From contig NZ_AP018829.1 of NCBI RefSeq assembly GCF_003966695.1, forward strand, positions 1 through 64,000: 64,000 nucleotides of DNA. The letters run 5' to 3'. Position numbers and translations under genes: made by a program. The DNA comes from Asticcacaulis excentricus (GTDB lineage Bacteria > Pseudomonadota > Alphaproteobacteria > Caulobacterales > Caulobacteraceae). The notes under the pieces were generated by a model that made no database searches, was not told where the DNA came from, and saw only the letters and a program-made list of their open reading frames with translations. Of the stretch, positions 58,258-64,000 are shown piece by piece. Within the stretch, counting starts at the first letter, position 1; each line of letters opens with the position of its first letter.

Positions 58258-59067
58258 ATGAACCCCAAAGTGGCATCCCGACACAGCCGTGAAGGTCTCC
58301 CCGACACAGAGCCGGCGGCCGCCGAAGAGACGTGGAGCGAGAAAGACCTTCGCGCCTATCAGGTGATCGGCAAGTCGCTGCTGGAGCGCATCCGTTCCGG
58401 AGAATTCCGCAGTAGCGGCAAACTGCCGACCGAACGTGATCTGGCGGAAATCTATGGGGTAGGGCGCGCGGTCATCCGCGATGCGCTGGTTATGCTCGAA
58501 GTCAAGGGCGCGGTGCAATCGCGTCAGGGCTCTGGCATCTACATCATGCCGCAGGCCTATGCGCAGGGCGTCAATGTCGAGGCGCCCGATGGTTTTGCGA
58601 CGGGCGAACTGGCGGTGGCCCAGCTTAACCCCCAGCATCTGATTGACGCGCATCAATGGCTGGATTGTCAAATCGCGCGCATCACGGCTGCCCGCCACAG
58701 CGAAGACGACATGGCGGCCATGGAGAAGGCCTTGCAGATGCTGGTCAATACCAGTGCAGATGAGGAATACGAGCCGCGCAACCACCAGTTCCACCGTCAG
58801 ATCGCGCAGGCCACGCACAATTACGAATTTGTCTTCATGTCGGAACAGGCCTGGCAGCGGCGTCAGCAAAGCCCGGCGCTGCGCAATCTGAGCGTTCTCC
58901 TGTACGGTGACCGCTTCCGCAGCGTGGTATTTGCCGACCATCAGCGCACGCTCGACTTCCTGCATCGCGGCGACGGAGACGGGGCCTTCTATTCGATGTG
59001 GCACCACTACGAAAATTTGAAGACGGCCCTGACCTTAAGCGAGTCATTGCCCGCCATTCAGCGCTGA
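58258..59067 (+). CDS. GntR-family regulator, FadR/FCD subfamily (paralogue 2)
   Basis: About 269 aa. Winged HTH with LLERIRSGEFRSSGKLPTER, DLAEIYGVGRAVIRDALVML, VQSRQGSGIYI, then an FCD domain with HQFHRQIAQATHNYEFVFMS and DHQRTLDFLHRGDGDGAFYSMWHH. The HTH is nearly identical to that of the preceding gene, while the effector domain has drifted. This suggests tandem duplication followed by change of ligand (inference). The start at 58258 is chosen because the ATG at 58192 is only 5 nt after the operator palindrome, leaving no room for a promoter; GAGAG precedes 58258. Confidence 0.88.
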   Translation: MNPKVASRHSREGLPDTEPAAAEETWSEKDLRAYQVIGKSLLERIRSGEFRSSGKLPTERDLAEIYGVGRAVIRDALVMLEVKGAVQSRQGSGIYIMPQAYAQGVNVEAPDGFATGELAVAQLNPQHLIDAHQWLDCQIARITAARHSEDDMAAMEKALQMLVNTSADEEYEPRNHQFHRQIAQATHNYEFVFMSEQAWQRRQQSPALRNLSVLLYGDRFRSVVFADHQRTLDFLHRGDGDGAFYSMWHHYENLKTALTLSESLPAIQR

Positions 59068-59427
59068 GTCTTCGGTTGCAAACAGGACTTGCGACCGGCA
59101 AAAACAATGTTCGGATTATTTTTCACAGGCGATGTCGAATCCGCCTGCCTTTGCGCGTCAGTCAGCCGAAGATGTATGGGTCTTCGTTTCTGGTCGAGCC
59201 TGAGACGGCCACCGTCCGACAAGGGCTGACCTTTTCAGACAAGTGGGGCGTCTAATCGAGGCCGCAAGCGCCTATGATCTGACCACTGGTCTTTCGGATG
59301 ACGCGGCGGTGCGTCAGTATCTGATCGGACGTAAGGCGGGTGTTACCAACAGAGATTCGCGAAAACCTTTCAGCGGGTTTTGCTGTATACATCATGTCTC
59401 AGACCGCATTCGGAGAGGATCATAACC
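59068..59427 (+). other. Gap between gntR paralogue 2 and SDR gene
   Basis: 360 bp. A 60-codon frame (59243-59425) reads VRQYLIGRKAGVTNRDSRKP but has no SD and no family I recognise; it may be the tail of a decayed gene. The right edge holds the SD GGAGAGG for the SDR gene. No terminator or operator palindrome was found. Confidence 0.35.
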
Positions 59428-60429
59428 ATGACGGACACCGTTCTGGTCACGGGTATAGGTGGCTTTATCGCCAAGCATCTGACGGCGCAGCTTCTGGCCG
59501 CGGGCTATGCTGTGCGTGGCACAGTGCGTAGCCCGTCACGCGCCGAAGAGGTGCGGCTGGCCATGCAGGCGCACGGTCTTTCGACCGAGCGCCTGAGCTT
59601 CGTCACGCTCGATCTGGAAAGCGACGAGGGTTGGGAAGAGACGGCTCGCGATTGCCGCTTTGTGCACCATGTGGCCGCACCCTTTCCGCTGGTGCAGCCC
59701 GCTGATCGTGAGGCACTCGTGCCCGCCGCGCGCGATGGTGCCTTGCGCGTGCTGAAGGCGGCCGCAGGGGCCGAGCGCATCCTCATGACCTCTTCAATCG
59801 CCGCCATGATGTATGCGCCGCGCGCTGAAAGCCGCTTTACCTTCGGCCCCCAAGACTGGTCCGATCCCGAATGGTCGCCGAACACCCCCTATGTCGTCGC
59901 CAAGACGCGCGCCGAGCGGGCGGCCTGGGCTTACATGGACGAAATCGGTCGCCGCGAGGCGCTGACCGCCATCAATCCTGGTCTCGTGCTGGGCCCGCCG
60001 CTGGATGCGCACTGGGGGACGTCGCTCGACGTTGTGTCGATGCTCATTCAGGGTAAGTACCCGGCGGTGCCGCCTGTGGCCTTTCCCATCGTCGATGTGC
60101 GTGATGTCGCGGCCTTGCACGTCAAGGCCATGACCGCGCCGGTCGGCGGGCAGCGTCTGCTGGCCGCGGCGGATACGCTCTCGCTGTCCGAAATGGGTCA
60201 TCTGTTGCGCACTATCCTGCCGCAGAACGCCAGACGCATCCCAACGCAACAATTGCCACTTGCCCTGACGCGCTTTTTGTCACTGTTCGACAAATCGCTC
60301 GCTACGCTCAAGCCCGATCTGGGCCGCTATCCCGTGGCCGACAGTCGCCTGACCACGGAGCTGACCGGCCTTTCGCTCCGTCCCGCCGCAGAGGCGGTGA
60401 AGGCAGCGGCCTTGGCCTTGTATCTTTAA
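59428..60429 (+). CDS. Extended SDR NAD(P)-dependent reductase (dihydroflavonol-reductase-like)
   Basis: 333 aa from the ATG at 59428, which follows GGAGAGG; an in-frame ATG 48 bp earlier has none. Rossmann start DTVLVTGIGGFIAKHLTAQLL (GxxGFIA), Arg-containing cofactor segment RGTVRSPSRAEEV, FVHHVAAPF, RILMTSSIAAMMY and the active-site Tyr-Lys pair in PYVVAKTRAERAAW. It is similar to aldehyde/dihydroflavonol reductases and cinnamoyl-CoA-type SDRs. The substrate is unknown. It follows the gntR genes on the same strand; a link to uronate or plant phenolic metabolism would be guesswork. Confidence 0.85.
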   Translation: MTDTVLVTGIGGFIAKHLTAQLLAAGYAVRGTVRSPSRAEEVRLAMQAHGLSTERLSFVTLDLESDEGWEETARDCRFVHHVAAPFPLVQPADREALVPAARDGALRVLKAAAGAERILMTSSIAAMMYAPRAESRFTFGPQDWSDPEWSPNTPYVVAKTRAERAAWAYMDEIGRREALTAINPGLVLGPPLDAHWGTSLDVVSMLIQGKYPAVPPVAFPIVDVRDVAALHVKAMTAPVGGQRLLAAADTLSLSEMGHLLRTILPQNARRIPTQQLPLALTRFLSLFDKSLATLKPDLGRYPVADSRLTTELTGLSLRPAAEAVKAAALALYL

Positions 60430-60541
60430 CGAAGGACAGGCTGTTTCAGTAAATAGAAGAAGGGCAGGGCGACGAGGGTGTGGATAGCTCGGAGCCAAGC
60501 CCATGACTCTCTCCAGAATTGTCAGTGCCAAAGGCGGCATG

Positions 60542-60647
60542 CTAGAGCGGGATGATTTTAAATGGAAGCATCATCCCGCTCTAAATTTTTGTTTTATCGT
60601 GATATTTTTGTCGAAAATCGCTCACACTTTTCGACATAACGCTCTAG
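60542..60647 (+). repeat. Family A palindromic element, copy 4
   Basis: 106 bp with CTAG at both ends (60542-60545, 60644-60647). Hairpin 1 is AGCGGGATGAT/ATCATCCCGCT, followed by TTTTTGTTTTATCG and the core TCGAAAATCGCTCACACTTTTCGA. It marks the exact 5' edge of the IS481 transposase remnant. Confidence 0.85.
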
Positions 60648-60648
60648 G

Positions 60649-60949
60649 TGTCTGCGGCGAGCACGGCATCGCGCACCGCCTGACCAAGATTAAACACCCG
60701 TGGACGAATGGACAGGTCGAACGCATGAACCGCACCATCAAGGAGGCCACCGTCAAACGCTATCATTATGACAGCCACGATCAGTTCAAGACCCACCTGA
60801 CTGACTTCATCAACGCCTACAATTTCGCCAAGCGCCTCAAGACACTCAAAGGCCTCACTCCCTATGAATACATCTGCAAACGATGGACAATCGAACCCGA
60901 AACGTTCAGACTCGACCCAAGCCATCAATCACCGGGACTAAACAGCTAA
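60649..60949 (+). pseudogene. IS481-family transposase, C-terminal remnant
   Basis: About 99 codons: GEHGIAHRLTKIKHPWTNGQ, VERMNRTIKEATVKRYHY, RLKTLKGLTPYEYICKRW, ending DPSHQSPGLNS. This is the last third of the rve integrase core with its Glu (in VERMN), typical of IS481 members. The N-terminal HTH and the first two catalytic Asp residues are missing. Upstream sequence is the family A element and then unrelated DNA. A frame from 60503 reads through the element but is not a real gene. Confidence 0.85.
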
Positions 60950-61071
60950 ATCCGATCTCCGTTCCCATAATATTTATTATGCGTATTTCATATGTAGCCG
61001 CCATTTAGTAATGTCGCACTCGTGCCAGTTAGAGATGGCACCCTCCTGCAAGGTTGTGGGAGGCCCTCTAA

Positions 61072-61550
61072 ATGGTGCTACATATCATGAGCGACAAAGA
61101 ACTTTCGCGGCTCGAAGTTCTGCGTGATCTATCGGCTGGACGGCTCACGGTTTCAGCAGCGGCTGAACTTATAGGACTGAAGCGCGGTCAGCCCAGCAAT
61201 CGCAAGACGCCACACGATGTGCGGCTGGCTGTTATGGATGTCGTCAGGGCCAACTATGCGGTTTTTGGGCCGACATTCGCATTTGAGAAGTTACATGAAC
61301 TGCACGATATCAGCGTTTCGCGTGAGACGCTGCGCGCCTGGATGGTCGAGGATGGCCTGTGGTAGCCTCGCAAAAAGCGCCGCGGCCGTGTCCATCAACC
61401 CCGATATCGTCGTGACTGCGTCGGCGAACTGATCCAGATCGACGGCTCGGATCACCGCTGGTTTGAGGGCCGCGGCCCGAAGTGCACCCTGCTCGTCTTC
61501 ATCGATGACGCCACCAACCGATTGATGCATTTGCAGTTCGTCCAAGGTTT
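61072..61550 (+). pseudogene. ISNCY-type transposase remnant with internal stop
   Basis: It begins MSDKELSRLEVLRDLSAGRL with TVSAAAELIGL, then jumps to GQPSNRKTPHDVRLAVMDVV, so about 25 residues of the HTH region seem deleted. YAVFGPTFAFEKLHE, SRETLRAWMVEDGLW lead into a TAG codon (61363-61365). The same frame continues PRKKRRGRVHQPRYRRDCVG, ELIQIDGSDHRWFEGRGPKC, FIDDATNRLMHLQFV, and then similarity ends. Thus three lesions: internal deletion, nonsense codon and 3' truncation. Confidence 0.82.
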
Positions 61551-61646
61551 AACAATAAGTTGTTTGTGTTTCCGTTAGCGGGTTGACATATGAAAGGTGA
61601 CCGCGAACCGGCGGTTTTACCAAACTCAATCCTGTGTGTCGTTTGA

Positions 61647-62525
61647 ATGCCCGCCTCCCGATCTGCGTCAGCCCCCGCCCCCATACCTAATTTTTTGTCG
61701 CGCTTGAGTGCCGCCCGCAGCAATCTGGGGCCCAGTGCCCGGCTGGTGGCTGACTATATCCTGCAGAATGCCGGCACCGTTGTGGGAATGTCCGTAACGG
61801 AACTTGCGGAAAAGACGGGGGTGAGCGAGGGTACGGTGATCAACCTGTGTCAGCAGTTGGGGGCCAAAGGGTTTCAGCAGCTCAAACTCTCGCTGGCGCA
61901 AGAACTGGTGCAACCGGTGCATTTCATTCACGAGGACCTTGAGCCCACGGATGATATCGAAACCACTTGCCGTAAAATCTTTCATTCCGGCGCTCAGGCG
62001 CTAAGCGATACCCTCTCGGTGCTGGACCCCGTTGCCATGGCGGAGGCTGTGCGCCTCATGACGCAGGCCAAACGCATCGAAGTGTATGGTATCGGCTCGT
62101 CGGCACCTGTGGCCGAAGACGCCAATTATCGCCTGTTACGTATCGGGCTGGAGTCAAAGGTGGTCATCGACTCGCACGTTCAGGCCATCAGTGCGTCACG
62201 AACCGGCCCCGACGTAGCGGTTCTGACCATCTCGCATTCGGGCGCCACCCATGAGACCCTGACCTCAACGCGTCTGGCGCATGAGGCCGGGGCCAGGACC
62301 ATCGTCATAACCAACTTCACCCGCTCGCCCATCTTTGCGCACGCGGATGTCCGCCTTCTGACCATGGCGCGCGAAACCCTGTTTCGAACCGAAGCCATGA
62401 CCAGTCGTATAGCCCAGCTTTGTGTCGTCGATGCGCTGATTGCTGCTCTTGCGCTGAATGATTTTAACCGCGCCAGTCAGACGCTTCAGGAAACCTTCGA
62501 CGTCCTGTCACTCAAGCGGTTCTGA
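61647..62525 (+). CDS. RpiR-family transcriptional regulator (HTH + SIS domain)
   Basis: 292 aa. N-terminal HTH_6 (about 15-90: LSAARSNLGPSARLVADYIL, GMSVTELAEKTGVSEGTVIN, GFQQLKLSLA), then a SIS sugar-isomerase domain (about 125-260: RIEVYGIGSSAPVAEDANYR, VAVLTISHSGATHETL, ARTIVITNFTRSP). Such proteins sense phosphorylated sugars, for example GlcNAc-6-P, KDPG or glucosamine-6-P. It lies 165 bp before a TonB receptor gene on the same strand and may control it. The SD is weak. It is set apart from the gntR cluster by IS remnants, so its regulon may differ. Confidence 0.9.
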   Translation: MPASRSASAPAPIPNFLSRLSAARSNLGPSARLVADYILQNAGTVVGMSVTELAEKTGVSEGTVINLCQQLGAKGFQQLKLSLAQELVQPVHFIHEDLEPTDDIETTCRKIFHSGAQALSDTLSVLDPVAMAEAVRLMTQAKRIEVYGIGSSAPVAEDANYRLLRIGLESKVVIDSHVQAISASRTGPDVAVLTISHSGATHETLTSTRLAHEAGARTIVITNFTRSPIFAHADVRLLTMARETLFRTEAMTSRIAQLCVVDALIAALALNDFNRASQTLQETFDVLSLKRF

Positions 62526-62690
62526 CGGCCTCTGTCCGCACTTTGAGACAAGTTCATTTTTAATGAATTTTTGGTTGAGTTTTTTTCATCAATTCGTCAC
62601 GGATTTGCCGCTGAGGATTAACAATCAGTGAATACTTCCCTGTGTCACGCGGTCCGCCTCCCGACCGCCTGACCTACTGGGGACAATTCG

Positions 62691-64000
62691 ATGAAACGCC
62701 ATTTTTTTAGCGCGGGCACAAGCGTGCTCGCCTTGCTGGCCGCTGGCACAGCCATGGCCGCTGGCCCGGCCGATACGGGTAAAGACGCGCCGGCTGATCA
62801 GACCGTTCAGGAAATCACCGTCAAAGGTGAAAAGAACCGCACGTCGTTATTGGCCAAAGAGGCCGAGGCCTATGGCACCGAAGTTCAGGTGGTCGGCGCA
62901 AAGGCCATTGAGGACTCTGGCGCGATCAACCTCGCCGAAGCCATGCAGTTCCTCGTCAAGGGCGTCAACATCGGCTATTCGCCGGATGAGGGCGAATTTA
63001 CCATCCGCCTTGATGGCGGCGGCGACCGCGATACCCTGGTCGCAATCGACGGCGTGCCCACCTATGACCGCGGCCCGGCCCTCGAAAACATCTGGGGCGC
63101 GACGGCCATCGACCCGCACATGATCGACCGTATCGAGGTCTATCGCGGCGGCAACAGCCTCTATTTTGGCTCCAATGGCGGCATTGGGGTGGTCAATGTG
63201 ATCACCAAAAAGCCCGATGGGTCAAAGAAAGGTGAATTTGGCGTCTCTTACGGCTCGTTCGAAACGCGGGAGATCTGGGGCAACTATGCCTTCCCGCTCG
63301 ATAAAGACGGCAAGCACAGCCTGATGGTCTACGGCACCATGCTGGCCACCGACAGCCCGCGCATCTTCGATCCTGAAAAATTCACCGATAACGTCAAGCT
63401 GTCGGGCGGGGTTCAGGACTACCCCTATAACCGCAACAATATCGGCGCGAAATATCTTTGGAAGATCGACGACAATACCGAATTCCGCGCCAATGCCATC
63501 TATGTCGAAAGCTGGTTCCAGGACCCGTTCCCGTCGGGCGAGTCCTACTCTCCGAACACGCTGCGCTATCCGATCCTCGACGCCGCCTTCACCAAGCGCG
63601 TTTCAGACAAACTTTTGTTCGAGGCCTCGGCCTATTACTCCAATCCGAAGCTGTGGAACGCGGAACTCTACCCCGAAATCTGCCGTATCGCTGCGGGATG
63701 TGTTGATCCGAACAACCCGTCAAGAACAATACCGCGCGGCGACTGGACCGGTGCCGTTGAACCCGCCTTCGCTCACGGTTTCGGGACGACCAACCAGTTC
63801 AAATCGGGTTACAAGGAAATGGGGGCCACTGTGCGGGCCACCTGGCAGGCGCACCGCCTGCTCGAAGTGATCGGCGGGTTGCAGTACGTAACCTATAAGG
63901 ACGACTCTTCGGAAGCGTTCGCCACCCCGAACAATGATTTTGCGACCACGGGCGTCTTTGTGGACCTGCACCCGAAACTGGCCTTCAGCCCGGATACCAA
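62691..64000 (+). CDS. TonB-dependent receptor, shorter-plug type (3' end outside window)
   Basis: 436 codons in the window, still open. The SD GGGGA lies 8 nt before the ATG at 62691. Signal peptide KRHFFSAGTSVLALLAAGTA. The TonB-box-like QEITVKGEKNRTSLLAKEAE is followed by the plug with EDSGAINLAEAMQFLVKGVN, TLVAIDGVPTYDRGP, IDRIEVYRGGNSLYFGSNGG and VVNVITKKP. The plug resembles siderophore/cobalamin-type receptors (BtuB/CirA-like) rather than the FPDLN..ALQR carbohydrate type of the other four receptors. Cargo is unknown; RpiR upstream argues for a sugar-linked role (inference). The plus-strand ORFs listed inside (62827 and after) are shadows. Confidence 0.9.
   Translation, partial: MKRHFFSAGTSVLALLAAGTAMAAGPADTGKDAPADQTVQEITVKGEKNRTSLLAKEAEAYGTEVQVVGAKAIEDSGAINLAEAMQFLVKGVNIGYSPDEGEFTIRLDGGGDRDTLVAIDGVPTYDRGPALENIWGATAIDPHMIDRIEVYRGGNSLYFGSNGGIGVVNVITKKPDGSKKGEFGVSYGSFETREIWGNYAFPLDKDGKHSLMVYGTMLATDSPRIFDPEKFTDNVKLSGGVQDYPYNRNNIGAKYLWKIDDNTEFRANAIYVESWFQDPFPSGESYSPNTLRYPILDAAFTKRVSDKLLFEASAYYSNPKLWNAELYPEICRIAAGCVDPNNPSRTIPRGDWTGAVEPAFAHGFGTTNQFKSGYKEMGATVRATWQAHRLLEVIGGLQYVTYKDDSSEAFATPNNDFATTGVFVDLHPKLAFSPDT

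Noticed and set aside
59243-59425. 60-aa ORF upstream of the SDR gene
   Set aside because: No SD, no recognisable family, overlaps the SDR leader; mentioned only as a possible decayed tail.
60503-60648. N-terminal part of a 148-aa ORF before the IS481 remnant
   Set aside because: It is the translation of a family A palindrome and flanking DNA, not transposase sequence.

Overview
The window looks like a chromosomal segment of an alphaproteobacterium of the Caulobacteraceae, most like Asticcacaulis. This is inferred from the moderately high GC content, the very large TonB-dependent receptors with VVVTG-type plug starts, the IS427-group IS5 element, and short palindromic repeats of a kind I recall from alphaproteobacterial intergenic regions. 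Almost everything in it serves uptake and breakdown of complex glycans. No tRNA, rRNA or CRISPR array was seen.

Layout. (1) 1-8.4 kb, minus strand: a pectin operon read PL10 pectate lyase, TonB receptor, GH105-DUF4861 fusion, PL22 oligogalacturonate lyase (the last runs off the window edge). (2) 8.7-13.5 kb: a six-hairpin glycosidase-like gene carrying an in-frame palindromic insertion, then an IS427-group insertion sequence, a VOC/PhnB protein, an AT-rich orphan membrane protein and a candidate structured RNA. (3) 13.5-23.3 kb, minus strand: GH2, a TonB receptor, and a DUF4450 protein whose leader holds a promoter, hairpins and a terminator. (4) 24.4-41.1 kb, plus strand: GH92, GH2 (LacZ type), GH115, GH28-like, a SUMF1-fold protein, a TonB receptor and GH29. 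(5) 41.1-49.2 kb: GH31 with PA14 (minus), GH51 (plus), then GH2 and GH43 (minus). (6) 49.3-56.7 kb, minus strand: TonB receptor, GH89 alpha-N-acetylglucosaminidase, an HGSNAT/NagX-like membrane acetyltransferase overlapping GH89 by 4 bp, and a BadF-type N-acetylglucosamine kinase. (7) 57.3-60.4 kb, plus strand: two tandem paralogous GntR/FCD regulators and an extended SDR reductase. (8) 60.5-61.6 kb: remnants of IS481 and ISNCY transposases. (9) 61.6-64 kb: an RpiR-type regulator and the start of a fifth, differently built TonB receptor.

How it fits together (inference). Outer-membrane receptors import oligosaccharides. Periplasmic exo-enzymes then strip galactose, fucose, xylose, arabinose, glucuronate, mannose and GlcNAc side groups, and the pectin enzymes deliver unsaturated uronates. 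Palindromes of the form ATTGG-N4-CCAAT, close to the ExuR/UxuR consensus I remember, lie upstream of three TonB receptors, GH92, the GH31/GH51 pair and both GntR genes. This suggests one regulon run by the two GntR proteins.

The region is also marked by small mobile repeats. At least three families are present: family A (about 105 bp, CTAG-targeted), family B (about 140 bp) and family C (about 130 bp). Some form the stop codons of genes, one is nested inside another, and one related palindrome is translated inside an enzyme.
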